A stretch of DNA of 64,000 nt, from positions 6,166,747 through 6,230,746 of the forward strand of contig NC_064044.1 of the NCBI RefSeq assembly GCF_932526225.1. The letters run 5' to 3'. Position 1 is the first letter of the stretch. Each line of letters begins with the position of its first letter. Both the position numbers and the translations under genes were made by a program. The notes beneath the pieces are model-generated. The model had not been told where the DNA came from. It saw only the letters and a list, made by a program, of their open reading frames with translations, and did no database searches. Below are positions 28,401 through 43,400 of the stretch, piece by piece. Source of the DNA: Nematostella vectensis (Eukaryota > Cnidaria > Anthozoa > Actiniaria > Edwardsiidae).

Positions 28401-31400
28401 TATTTTGACTAACAGAAATTTTGTTAAAAGACTATACAGAGAAAATTGTCATAATAAAAATTTGGGCTTGCTAAAGATTTTGGATGTCTTATGCCAAAAA
28501 TGTATATTGCTGCCTTTGGAAATTTACCAAAGAAAGTGTTTCCGTTATAATACTATATGTCTATTGAAGTACAACTCTCGGGTAACAACAATTGTTCTAT
28601 TGGGGTTTAAAGACTGTAACTGTTGTCTTCCTTTGAAACTTGGTCCATGATAGTCTTTGTTTTTATTGATCCACAGCAACTTTCAGCTTTGCGTCCTCAT
28701 CGTATTCAGTTGAGGAAGATACGGGTTATGTTACAGTGAACATTACAAAGATTGGGACCTCTGACATTTCTCTTGATGTGAAGTAAGTAGAATAGAATTG
28801 GTTTGTGTGATTGATTGAATTCTGCGAAAAGTATTGGCAATCAAAATATTTTCTTTGCACTCCTTCTTTTCTGAATCTTTTACCTTCAGTAGCCTATTGT
28901 ATGGTATTCAATAACCATTCATTTGCTCTTTGTCTCAGGCTAAGCTCAAACAACGGCACAGCATTCTCTCCCGTCGACTATACTGCAATGTCTGACAATA
29001 TGGTAACGTTTTTGGCCAACGAACAATCTAAGCTAGTAAACATAACCATCAATGTTGACCAGACAGTTGAAAATGATGAAGATTTCAAGGCCCTCCTGTC
29101 TCACACTAACGCAGACCAAGTTGCCCTTGGCCTACTAAATACGACGACAATCACAATTGGCAACGATGATCAAGGTGACTGGAGTAAACTAATCTTTTGA
29201 TTTATTTTGACTAACAGAACTTTTGTTAAAAGACTATAAAGAGAAAATTGTCATAATAAAAATTTGGGCTTGCTAAAGATTTTGGATGTCTTATGCCAAA
29301 AATGTATATTGCTGCCTTTGGAAATTTACCAAAGAAAGTGTTTCCGTTATAATACTATATGTCTATTGAAGTACAACTCTCGGGTAACAACAATTCTTAT
29401 ATTGGGGTTTAAAGACTGTAACTGTTGTCTTCCTTTGAAACTTGGTCCATGATAGTCTTTGTTTTCATTGATCCACAGCAACTTTCAGCTTTGCGTCCTC
29501 ATCGTATTCAGTTGAGGAAGATACGGGTTATGTTACAGTGAACATCACAAAGACTGGGACCTCTGACATTTCTCTAGATGTGAAGTAAGTAGAACAGAAT
29601 TGATTTGTGTGATTGATTGAATTCTGCGAAAAGTATTGGCAATCAAAATATTTTCTTTGCACTCCTTCTTTTCTGAATCTTTTACCTTCAGTAGCCTATT
29701 GTATGGTATTCAATAACCATTCATTTGCTCTTTGTCTCAGGCTAAGCACAAACAACGGCACAGCATTCTCTCCCGTCGACTATACTGCAATGTCTGACAA
29801 TATGGTAACGTTTTTGGCCAACGAACAATCTAAGCTAGTAAACATAACCATCAATGTTGACCAGACAGTTGAAAATGATGAAGATTTCAAGGCCCTCCTG
29901 TCTCACACTAACGCAGACCAAGTTGCCCTTGGCCTACTAAATACGACGACAATCACAATTGGCAACGATGATCAAGGTGACTGGAGTAAACTAATCTTTT
30001 GATTTATTTTGACTAACAGAAATTTTGTTAAAAGACTATAAAGAGAAAATTGTCATAATAAAAATTTGGGCTTGCTAAAGATTTTGGATGTCTTATGCCA
30101 AAAATGTATATTGCTGCCTTTGGAAATTTACCAAAGAAAGTGTTTCCGTTATAATACTATATGTCTATTGAAGTACAACTCTCGGGTAACAACAATTGTT
30201 CTATTGGGGTTTAAAGACTGTAACTGTTGTCTTCCTTTGAAACTTGGTCCATGATAGTCTTTGTTTTCATTGATCCACAGCAACTTTCAGCTTTGCGTCC
30301 TCATCGTATTCAGTTGAGGAAGATACGGGTTATGTTACAGTGAACATTACAAAGATTGAGACCTCTGACATTTCTCTTTATGTGAAGTAAGTAGAATAGA
30401 ATTGGTTTGTGTGATTGATTGAATTCTGCGAAAAGTATTGGCAATCAAAATATTTTCTTTGCACTCCTTCTTTTCTGAATCTTTTACCTTCAGTAGCCTA
30501 TTGTATGGTATTCAATAACCATTCATTTGCTCTTTGTCTCAGGCTAAGCACAAACAACGGCACAGCATTCTCTCCCGTCGACTATACTGCAATGTCTGAC
30601 AATATGGTAACGTTTTTGGCCAACGAACAATCTAAGCTAGTAAACATAACCATCAATGTTGACCAGACAGTTGAAAATGATGAAGATTTCAAGGCCCTCC
30701 TGTCTCACACTAACGCAGACCAAGTTGCCCTTGGCCTACTAAATACGACGACAATCACAATTGGCAACGATGATCAAGGTGACTGGAGTAAACTAATCTT
30801 TTGATTTATTTTGACTAACAGAAATTTTGTTAAAAGACTATACAGAGAAAATTGTCATAATAAAAATTTGGGCTTGCTAAAGATTTTGGATGTCTTATGC
30901 CAAAAATGTATATTGCTGCCTTTGGAAATTTACCAAAGAAAGTGTTTCCGTTATAATACTATATGTCTATTGAAGTACAACTCTCGGGTAACAACAATTG
31001 TTCTATTGGGGTTTAAAGACTGTAACTGTTGTCTTCCTTTGAAACTTGGTCCATGATAGTCTTTGTTTTTATTGATCCACAGCAACTTTCAGCTTTGCGT
31101 CCTCATCGTATTCAGTTGAGGAAGATACGGGTTATGTTACAGTGAACATTACAAAGATTGGGACCTCTGACATTTCTCTTGATGTGAAGTAAGTAGAATA
31201 GAATTGGTTTGTGTGATTGATTGAATTCTGCGAAAAGTATTGGCAATCAAAATATTTTCTTTGCACTCCTTCTTTTCTGAATCTTTTACCTTCAGTAGCC
31301 TATTGTATGGTATTCAATAACCATTCATTTGCTCTTTGTCTCAGGCTAAGCTCAAACAACGGCACAGCATTCTCTCCCGTCGACTATACTGCAATGTCTG

Positions 31401-34400
31401 ACAATATGGTAACGTTTTTGGCCAACGAACAATCTAAGCTAGTAAACATAACCATCAATGTTGACCAGACAGTTGAAAATGATGAAGATTTCAAGGCCCT
31501 CCTGTCTCACACTAACGCAGACCAAGTTGCCCTTGGCCTACTAAATACGACGACAATCACAATTGGCAACGATGATCAAGGTGACTGGAGTAAACTAATC
31601 TTTTGATTTATTTTGACTAACAGAACTTTTGTTAAAAGACTATAAAGAGAAAATTGTCATAATAAAAATTTGGGCTTGCTAAAGATTTTGGATGTCTTAT
31701 GCCAAAAATGTATATTGCTGCCTTTGGAAATTTACCAAAGAAAGTGTTTCCGTTATAATACTATATGTCTATTGAAGTACAACTCTCGGGTAACAACAAT
31801 TCTTATATTGGGGTTTAAAGACTGTAACTGTTGTCTTCCTTTGAAACTTGGTCCATGATAGTCTTTGTTTTCATTGATCCACAGCAACTTTCAGCTTTGC
31901 GTCCTCATCGTATTCAGTTGAGGAAGATACGGGTTATGTTACAGTGAACATCACAAAGACTGGGACCTCTGACATTTCTCTAGATGTGAAGTAAGTAGAA
32001 CAGAATTGATTTGTGTGATTGATTGAATTCTGCGAAAAGTATTGGCAATCAAAATATTTTCTTTGCACTCCTTTTCTGAATCTTTTACCTTCAGTAGCCT
32101 ATTGTATGGTATTCAATAACCATTCATTTGCTCTTTGTCTCAGGCTAAGCACAAACAACGGCACAGCATTCTCTCCCGTCGACTATACTGCAATGTCTGA
32201 CAATATGGTAACGTTTTTGGCCAACGAACAATCTAAGCTAGTAAACATAACCATCAATGTTGACCAGACAGTTGAAAATGATGAAGATTTCAAGGCCCTC
32301 CTGTCTCACACTAACGCAGACCAAGTTGCCCTTGGCCTACTAAATACGACGACAATCACAATTGGCAACGATGATCAAGGTGACTGGAGTAAACTAATCT
32401 TTTGATTTATTTTGACTAACAGAAATTTTGTTAAAAGACTATAAAGAGAAAATTGTCATAATAAAAATTTGGGCTTGCTAAAGATTTTGGATGTCTTATG
32501 CCAAAAATGTATATTGCTGCCTTTGGAAATTTACCAAAGAAAGTGTTTCCGTTATAATACTATATGTCTATTGAAGTACAACTCTCGGGTAACAACAATT
32601 GTTCTATTGGGGTTTAAAGACTGTAACTGTTGTCTTCCTTTGAAACTTGGTCCATGATAGTCTTTGTTTTCATTGATCCACAGCAACTTTCAGCTTTGCG
32701 TCCTCATCGTATTCAGTTGAGGAAGATACGGGTTATGTTACAGTGAACATTACAAAGATTGAGACCTCTGACATTTCTCTTTATGTGAAGTAAGTAGAAT
32801 AGAATTGGTTTGTGTGATTGATTGAATTCTGCGAAAAGTATTGGCAATCAAAATATTTTCTTTGCACTCCTTCTTTTCTGAATCTTTTACCTTCAGTAGC
32901 CTATTGTATGGTATTCAATAACCATTCATTTGCTCTTTGTCTCAGGCTAAGCACAAACAACGGCACAGCATTCTCTCCCGTCGACTATACTGCAATGTCT
33001 GACAATATGGTAACGTTTTTGGCCAACGAACAATCTAAGCTAGTAAACATAACCATCAATGTTGACCAGACAGTTGAAAATGATGAAGATTTCAAGGCCC
33101 TCCTGTCTCACACTAACGCAGACCAAGTTGCCCTTGGCCTACTAAATACGACGACAATCACAATTGGCAACGATGATCAAGGTGACTGGAGTAAACTAAT
33201 CTTTTGATTTATTTTGACTAACAGAAATTTTGTTAAAAGACTATAAAGAGAAAATTGTCATAATAAAAATTTGGGCTTGCTAAAGATTTTGGATGTCTTA
33301 TGCCAAAAATGTATATTGCTGCCTTTGGAAATTTACCAAAGAAAGTGTTTCCGTTATAATACTATATGTCTATTGAAGTACAACTCTCGGGTAACAACAA
33401 TTGTTCTATTGGGGTTTAAAGACTGTAACTGTTGTCTTCCTTTAAAACTTGGTCCATGATAGTCTTTGTTTTCATTGACCCACAGCAACTTTCAGCTTTG
33501 CGTCCTCATCGTATTCAGTTGAGGAAGATACGGGTTATGTTACAGTGAACATTACAAAGATTGGGACCTCTGACATTTCTCTTGATGTGAAGTAAGTAGA
33601 ATAGAATTGGTTTGTGTGATTGATTGAATTCTGCGAAAAGTATTGGCAATCAAAATATTTTCTTTGCACTCCTTCTTTTCTGAATCTTTTACCTTCAGTA
33701 GCCTATTGTATGGTATTCAATAACCATTCATTTGCTCTTTGTCTCAGGCTAAGCTCAAACAACGGCACAGCATTCTCTCCCGTCGACTATACTGCAATGT
33801 CTGACAATATGGTAACGTTTTTGGCCAACGAACAATCTAAGCTAGTAAACATAACCATCAATGTTGACCAGACAGTTGAAAATGATGAAGATTTCAAGGC
33901 CCTCCTGTCTCACACTAACGCAGACCAAGTTGCCCTTGGCCTACTAAATACGACGACAATCACAATTGGCAACGATGATCAAGGTGACTGGAGTAAACTA
34001 ATCTTTTGATTTATTTTGACTAACAGAACTTTTGTTAAAAGACTATAAAGAGAAAATTGTCATAATAAAAATTTGGGCTTGCTAAAGATTTTGGATGTCT
34101 TATGCCAAAAATGTATATTGCTGCCTTTGGAAATTTACCAAAGAAAGTTTTTCCGTTATAATACTATATGTCTATTGAAGTACAACTCTCGGGTAACAAC
34201 AATTGTTCTATTGGGTTTTAAAGACTGTAACTGTTGTCTTCCTTTGAAACTTGGTCCATGATAGTCTTTGTTTTCATTGATCCACAGCAACTTTCAGCTT
34301 TGCGTCCTCATCGTATTCAGTTGAGGAAGATACGGGTTATGTTACAGTGAACATCACAAAGACTGGGACCTCTGACATTTCTCTAGATGTGAAGTAAGTA

Positions 34401-37400
34401 GAACAGAATTTATTTGTGTGATTGATTGAATTCTGCGAAAAGTATTGGCAATCAAAATATTTTCTTTGCACTCCTTCTTTTCTGAATCTTTTACCTTCGG
34501 TAGCCTATTGTATGGTATTCAATAACCATTCATTTGCTCTTTGTCTCAGGCTAAGCACAAACAACGGCACAGCATTCTCTCCCGTCGACTATACTGCAAT
34601 GTCTGACAATATGGTAACGTTTTTGGCCAACGAACAATCTAAGCTAGTAAACATAACCATCAATGTTGACCAGACAGTTGAAAATGATGAAGATTTCAAG
34701 GCCCTCCTGTCTCACACTAACGCAGACCAAGTTGCCCTTGGCCTACTAAATACGACGACAATCACAATTGGCAACGATGATCAAGGTGACTGGAGTAAAC
34801 TAATCTTTTGATTTATTTTGACTAACAGAACTTTTGTTAAAAGACTATAAAGAGAAAATTGTCATAATAAAAATTTGGGCTTGCTAAAGATTTTGGATGT
34901 CTTATGCCAAAAATGTATATTGCTGCCTTTGGAAATTTACCAAAGAAAGTGTTTCCGTTATAATACTATATGTCTATTGAAGTACAACTCTCGGGTAACA
35001 ACAATTGTTCTATTGGGGTTTGAAGACTGTAACTGTTGTCTTCCTTTGAAACTTGGTCCATGATAGTCTTTGTTTTCATTGATCCACAGCAACTTTCAGC
35101 TTTGCGTCCTCATCGTATTCAGTTGAGGAAGATACGGGTTATGTTACAGTGAACATTACAAAGATTGAGACCTCTGACATTTCTCTTGATGTGAAGTAAG
35201 TAGAATAGAATTGGTTTGTGTGATTGATTGAATTCTGCGAAAAGTATTGGCAATCAAAATATTTTCTTTGCACTCCTTCTTTTCTGAATCTTTTACCTTC
35301 AGTAGCCTATTGTATGGTATTCAATAACCATTCATTTGCTCTTTGTCTCAGGCTAAGCACAAACAACGGCACAGCATTCTCTCCCGTCGACTATACTTCA
35401 ATGTCTGACAATATGGTAACGTTTTTGGCCAACGAACAATCTAAGCTAGTAAACATAACCATCAATGTTGACCAGACAGTTGAAAATGATGAAGATTTCA
35501 AGGCCCTCCTGTCTCACACTAACGCAGACCAAGTTGCCCTTGGCCTACTAAATACGACGACAATCACAATTGGCAACGATGATCAAGGTGACTGGAGTAA
35601 ACTAATCTTTTGATTTATTTTGACTAACAGAAATTTTGTTAAAAGACTATAAAGAGAAAATTGTCATAATAAAAATTTGGGCTTGCTAAAGATTTTGGAT
35701 GTCTTATGCCAAAAATGTATATTGCTGCCTTTGGAAATTTACCAAAGAAAGTGTTTCCGTTATAATACTATATGTCAATTGAAGTACAACTCTCGGGTAA
35801 CAACAATTGTTCTATTGGGGTTTAAAGACTGTAACTGTTGTCTTCCTTTGAAACTTGGTCCATGATAGTCTTTGTTTTCATTGACCCACAGCAACTTTCA
35901 GCTTTGCGTCCTCATCGTATTCAGTTGAGGAAGATACGGGTTATGTTACAGTGAACATCACAAAGACTGGGACCTCTGACATTTCTCTAGATGTGAAGTA
36001 AGTAGAACAGAATTGATTTGTGTGATTGATTGAATTGTGCGAAAAGTATTGGCAATCAAAATATTTTCTTTGCACTCCTTCTTTTCTGAATCTTTTACCT
36101 TCAGTAGCCTATTGTATGGTATTCAATAACCATTCATTTGCTCTTTGTCTCAGGCTAAGCACAAACAACGGCACAGCATTCTCTCCCGTCGACTATACTG
36201 CAATGTCGGACAATATGGTAACGTTTTTGGCCAACGAACAATCTAAGCTAGTAAACATAACCATCAATGTTGACCAGACAGTTGAAAATGATGAAGATTT
36301 CAACGCCCTCCTGTCTCACACTAACGCAGACCAAGTTGCCCTTGGCCTACTAAATACGACGACAATCACAATTGGCAACGATGATCAAGGTGACTGGAGT
36401 AAACTAATCTTTTGATTTATTTTGACTAACAGAAATTTTGTTAAAAGACTATAAAGAGAAAATTGTCATAATAAAAATTTGGGCTTGCTAAAGATTTTGG
36501 ATGTCTTATGCCAAAAATGTATATTGCTGCCTTTGGAAATTTACCAAAGAAAGTGTTTCCGTTATAATACTATATGTCTATTGAAGTATAACTCTCGGGT
36601 AACAACAATTCTTCTATTGGGGTTTAAAGACTGTAACTGTTGTCTTCCTTTGAAACTTGGTCCATGATAGTCTTTGTTTTCATTGATCCACAGCAACTTT
36701 CAGCTTTGCGTCCTCATCGTATTCAGTTGAGGAAGATACGGGTTATGTTACAGTGAACATCACAAAGATTGGGACCTCTGACATTTCTCTTGATGTGAAG
36801 TAAGTAGAATAGAATTGGTTTGTGTGATTGATTGAATTCTGCGAAAAGTATTGGCAATCAAAATATTGTCTTTGCACTCCTTCTTTTCTGAATCTTTTAC
36901 CTTCAGTAGCATATTGTATGGTATTCAATAACCATTCATTTGCTCTTTGTCTCAGGCTAAGCACAAACAACGGCACAGCATTCTCTCCCGTCGACTATAC
37001 TGCAATGTCTGACAATACGGTAACGTTTTTGGCCAACGAACAATCTAAGCTAGTAAACATGACCATCAATGTTGACCAGACAGTTGAAAATGATGAAGAT
37101 TTCAAGGCCCTCCTGTCTCACACTAACGCAGACCAAGTTGCCCTTGGCCTACTAAATACGACGACAATCACAATTGGCAACGATGATCAAGGTGACTGGA
37201 GTAAACTAATCTTTTGATTTATTTTGACTAACAGAAATTTTGTTAAAAGACTATAAAGAGAAAATTGTCATAATAAAAATTTGGGCTTGCTAAAGATTTT
37301 GGATGTCTTATGCCAAAAATGTATATTGCTGCCTTTGGAAATTTACCAAAGAAAGTGTTTCCGTTATAATACTATATGTCAATTGAAGTACAACTCTCGG

Positions 37401-40400
37401 GTAACAACAATTGTTCTATTGGGGTTTAAAGACTGTAACTGTTGTCTTCCTTTGAAACTTGGTCCATGATAGTCTTTGTTTTCATTGACCCACAGCAACT
37501 TTCAGCTTTGCGTCCTCATCGTATTCAGTTGAGGAAGATACGGGTTATGTTACAGTGAACATCACAAAGACTGGGACCTCTGACATTTCTCTAGATGTGA
37601 AGTAAGTAGAACAGAATTGATTTGTGTGATTGATTGAATTGTGCGAAAAGTATTGGCAATCAAAATATTTTCTTTGCACTCCTTCTTTTCTGAATCTTTT
37701 ACCTTCAGTAGCCTATTGTATGGTATTCAATAACCATTCATTTGCTCTTTGTCTCAGGCTAAGCACAAACAACGGCACAGCATTCTCTCCCGTCGACTAT
37801 ACTGCAATGTCGGACAATATGGTAACGTTTTTGGCCAACGAACAATCTAAGCTAGTAAACATAACCATCAATGTTGACCAGACAGTTGAAAATGATGAAG
37901 ATTTCAACGCCCTCCTGTCTCACACTAACGCAGACCAAGTTGCCCTTGGCCTACTAAATACGACGACAATCACAATTGGCAACGATGATCAAGGTGACTG
38001 GAGTAAACTAATCTTTTGATTTATTTTGACTAACAGAAATTTTGTTAAAAGACTATAAAGAGAAAATTGTCATAATAAAAATTTGGGCTTGCTAAAGATT
38101 TTGGATGTCTTATGCCAAAAATGTATATTGCTGCCTTTGGAAATTTACCAAAGAAAGTGTTTCCGTTATAATACTATATGTCTATTGAAGTATAACTCTC
38201 GGGTAACAACAATTCTTCTATTGGGGTTTAAAGACTGTAACTGTTGTCTTCCTTTGAAACTTGGTCCATGATAGTCTTTGTTTTCATTGATCCACAGCAA
38301 CTTTCAGCTTTGCGTCCTCATCGTATTCAGTTGAGGAAGATACGGGTTATGTTACAGTGAACATCACAAAGATTGGGACCTCTGACATTTCTCTTGATGT
38401 GAAGTAAGTAGAATAGAATTGGTTTGTGTGATTGATTGAATTCTGCGAAAAGTATTGGCAATCAAAATATTGTCTTTGCACTCCTTCTTTTCTGAATCTT
38501 TTACCTTCAGTAGCATATTGTATGGTATTCAATAACCATTCATTTGCTCTTTGTCTCAGGCTAAGCACAAACAACGGCACAGCATTCTCTCCCGTCGACT
38601 ATACTGCAATGTCTGACAATACGGTAACGTTTTTGGCCAACGAACAATCTAAGCTAGTAAACATGACCATCAATGTTGACCAGACAGTTGAAAATGATGA
38701 AGATTTCAAGGCCCTCCTGTCTCACACTAACGCAGACCAAGTTGCCCTTGGCCTACTAAATACGACGACAATCACAATTGGCAACGATGATCAAGGTGAC
38801 TGGAGAAAGCTAATCTTTTGATTTATTTTGACTAACAGACATGTTATTGAAAGACATTGTACTATAAAGAGAAAAATGTTCATAATAAAAATTTGGGCTT
38901 GCTAAAGATTTTAGATGTCTTATGCCAAAAATGTATATTGCTGCCTTTGGAAATTTACCAAAGAAAGTGTTCCCGTTATAATACTAAATGTCTATTTAAG
39001 TACAAATCTCGGGTAACAACAATTGTTCTATTGGGGTTTAAGACTGTAACTGTTGTCTTTTTTTTAAATTTGGTCCATGATAGTTTTTGCTTTATTGATC
39101 CACAGCAACTTTCAGCTTTGCGTCCTCATCGTATTCAGTTGAGGAAGATACGGGTTATGTTACAGTGAACATCACTAAGACTGGGACCTCCGACATTTCT
39201 CTTGATGTGAAGTAAGTAGAATAGAATTGGTTTGTGTTATTAATTAAATTCTGCGAAAAGTATTGGCAATCAAAATATTGTCTTTGCACTCCTTCTTTTC
39301 TGAATCTTTTACATTCAGTAGCCTATTGAATGGTATTCAATAACCATTCATTTGCTCTTTGTCTCAGGCTAAGCACAAACAACGGCACAGCATTCTCTCC
39401 CGTCGACTATACTGCGATGTCTGGCAATAGTGTAACGTTTTTGGCCAACGAACAATCTAAGCTAGTAAACATAACCATCAATGTTGACCAGACAGTTGAA
39501 AATGATGAAGATTTCAAGGCACTCCTGTCTCACACTAACGCAGACAAAGTTGCCCTTGGCCTACTAAATACGACGACAATCACAATTGGCAACGATGATC
39601 AAGGTGACTGGAGAAAACTAATCTTTTGATTTATTTTGACAAACAGTCATTTTGTTGAAAGACATTGTACTATAAAGAGAAAATTGTTATAATAACAATT
39701 TGGGCTTGCTAAAGATTTTGGATGTCTTATGCCAAAATTGTATATTGCTGCCTTTGGAAATTTACCAAAGAAAGTGTTTCCGTTATAATACTATATGTCT
39801 ATTGAAGTATAACTCTCGGGTAACAACAATTGTTCTATTGGGGTTTAAAGACTGTAACTGTTGTCTTCCTTTGAAACTTGGTCCATGATAGTCTTTGTTT
39901 TCATTGATCCACAGCAACTTTCAGCTTTGCGTCCTCATCGTATTCAGTTGAGGAAGATACGGGTTATGTTACAGTGAACATCACAAAGATTGGGACCTCT
40001 GACATTTCTCTTGATGTGAAGTAAGTAGAATAGAATTGGTTTGTGTGATTGATTGAATTCTGCGAAAAGTATTGGCAATCAAAATATTGTCTTTGCACTC
40101 CTTCTTTTCTGAATCTTTTACCTTCAGTAGCCTATTGTATGGTATTCAATAACCATTCATTTGCTCTTTGTCTCAGGCTAAGCACAAACAACGGCACAGC
40201 ATTCTCTCCCGTCGACTATACTGCAATGTCTGACAATACGGTAACGTTTTTGGCCAACGAACAATCTAAGCTAGTAAACATAACCATCAATGTTGACCAG
40301 ACAGTTGAAAATGATGAAGATTTCAAGGCCCTCCTGTCTCACACTAACGCAGACCAAGTTGCCCTTGGCCTACTAAATACGACGACAATCACAATTGGCA

Positions 40401-43400
40401 ACGATGATCAAGGTGACTGGAGTAAACTAATCTTTTGATTTATTTTGACTAACAGACATTTTGTTAAAAGACTATAAAGAGAAAATTGTCATAATAAACA
40501 TTTGGGCTTGCTAAAGATTTTGGATGTCTTATGCCAAACATGTATATTGCTGCCTTTGGAAATTTACCAAAAAAAGTGTTTCCGTTATAATACTATATGT
40601 CTATTGAAGTACAACTCTCGGGTAACAACAATTGTTCTATTGGGGTTTAAAGACTGTAACTGTTGTCTTCCTTTGAAACTTGGTCCATGATAGTCTTTGT
40701 TTTCATTGACCCACAGCAACCTTCAGCTTTGCGTCCTCATCGTATTCAGTTGAGGAAGATACGGGTTATGTTACAGTGAACATCACAAAGACTGGGACCT
40801 CTGACATTTCTCTAGATGTGAAGTAAGTAGAACAGAATTGATTTGTGTGATTGATTGAATTGTGCGAAAAGTATTGGCAATCAAAATATTTTCTTTGCAC
40901 TCCTTCTTTTCTGAATCTTTTACCTTCAGTAGCCTATTGTATGGTATTCAATAACCATTCATTTGCTCTTTGTCTCAGGCTAAGCACAAACAACGGCACA
41001 GCATTCTCTCCCGTCGACTATACTGCAATGTCTGACAATATGGTAACGTTTTTGGCCAACGAACAATCTAAGCTAGTAAACATAACCATCAATGTTGACC
41101 AGACAGTTGAAAATGATGAAGATTTCAAGGCCCTCCTGTCTCACACTAACGCAGACCAAGTTGCCCTTGGCCTACTAAATACGACGACAATCACAATTGG
41201 CAACGATGATCAAGGTGACTGGAGTAAACTAATCTTTTGATTTATTTTGACTTAAAGAAATTTTGCCAAAAATGTATATTGCTGCCTTTGGAAATTTACC
41301 AAAGAAAGTGTTTCCGTTATAATACTATATGTCTATTGAAGTACAACTCTCGGGTAACAACAATTGTTCTATTGGGGTTTAAAGACTGTAACTGTTGTCT
41401 TCCTTTGAAACTTGGTCCATGATAGTCTTTGTTTTCATTGATTTACAGCAACTTTCAGCTTTGCGTCCTCATCGTATTCAGTTGAGGAAGATACGGGTTA
41501 TGTTACAGTGAACATCACAAAGATTGGGACCTCTGACATTTCTCTTGATGTGAAGTAAGTAGAATAGAATTGGTTTGTGTGATTGATTGAATTCTGCGAA
41601 AAGTATTGGCAATCAAAATATTTTCTTTGCACTCCTTCTTTTCTGAATCTTTTACCTTCAGTAGCCTATTGTATGGTATTCAATAACCATTCATTTGCTC
41701 TTTGTCTCAGGCTAAGCACAAACAACGGCACGGCATTCTCTCCCGTCGACTATACTGCAATGTCTGACAATATGGTAACGTTTTTGGCCAACGAACAATA
41801 TAAGCTAGTAAACATAACCATCAATGTTGACCAGACAGTTGAAAATGATGAAGATTTCAAGGCCCTCCTGTCTCACACTAACGCAGACCAAGTTGCCCTT
41901 GGCCTACTAAATACGACGACAATCACAATTGGCAACGATGATCAAGGTGACTGGAGTAAACTAATCTTTTGATTTATTTTGACTTAAAGAAATTTTGCCA
42001 AAAATGTATATTGCTGCCTTTGGAAATTTACCAAAGAAAGTGTTTCCGTTATAATACTATATGTCTATTGAAGTACAACTCTCGGGTAACAACAATTGTT
42101 CTATTGGGGTTTAAAGACTGTAACTGTTGTCTTCCTTTGAAACTTGGTCCATGATAGTCTTTGTTTTCATTGATTTACAGCAACTTTCAGCTTTGCGTCC
42201 TCATCGTATTCAGTTGAGGAAGATACGGGTTATGTTACAGTGAACATCACAAAGATTGGGACCTCTGACATTTCTCTTGATGTGAAGTAAGTAGAATAGA
42301 ATTGGTTTGTGTGATTGATTGAATTCTGCGAAAAGTATTGGCAATCAAAATATTTTCTTTGCACTCCTTCTTTTCTGAATCTTTTACCTTCAGTAGCCTA
42401 TTGTATGGTATTCAATAACCATTCATTTGCTCTTTGTCTCAGGCTAAGCACAAACAACGGCACGGCATTCTCTCCCGTCGACTATACTGCAATGTCTGAC
42501 AATATGGTAACGTTTTTGGCCAACGAACAATATAAGCTAGTAAACATAACCATCAATGTTGACCAGACAGTTGAAAATGATGAAGATTTCAAGGCCCTCC
42601 TGTCTCACACTAACGCAGACCAAGTTGCCCTTGGCCTACTAAATACGACGACAATCACAATTGGCAACGATGATCAAGGTGACTGGAGTAAACTAATCTT
42701 TTGATTTATTTTGACTAACAGAAATTTTGTTAAAAGACTATAAAGAGAAAATTGTCATAATAAAAATTTGGGCTTGCTAAAGATTTTGGATGTCTTATGC
42801 CAAAAATGTATATTGCTGCCTTTGGAAATTTACCAAAGAAAGTGTTTCCGTTATAATACTATATGTCTATTGAAGTACAACTCTCGGGTAACAACAATTG
42901 TTCTATTGGGGTTTGAAGACTGTAACTGTTGTCTTCCTTTGAAACTTGGTCCATGATAGTCTTTGTTTTCATTGATCCACAGCAACTTTCAGCTTTGCGT
43001 CCTCATCGTATTCAGTTAAGGAAGATACGGGTTATGTTACAGTGAACATCACAAAGACTGGGACCTCTCACATTTCTCTAGATGTGAAGTAAGTAGAACA
43101 GAATTGATTTGTGTGATTGATTGAATTCTGCGAAAAGTATTGGCAATCAAAATATTTTCTTTGCACTCCTTCTTTTCTGAATCTTTTACCTTCAGTAGCC
43201 TATTGTATGGTATTCAATAACCATTCATTTGCTCTTTGTCTCAGGCTAAGCACAAACAACAGCACAGCATTCTCTCCCGTCGACTATACTGCAATGTCTG
43301 ACAATATGGTAACGTTTTTGGCCAACGAACAATCTAAGCTAGTAAACATAACCATCAATGTTGACCAGACAGTTGAAAATGATGAAGATTTCAAGGCCCT

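Noticed and set aside
36743-36976. Minus-strand 77-residue open frame seen in several units (also 38,347, 49,523, 54,429)
   Set aside because: It is the reverse complement of exon A plus the short intron and the start of exon B. It appears or disappears with single intron variants and shows no independent conservation.
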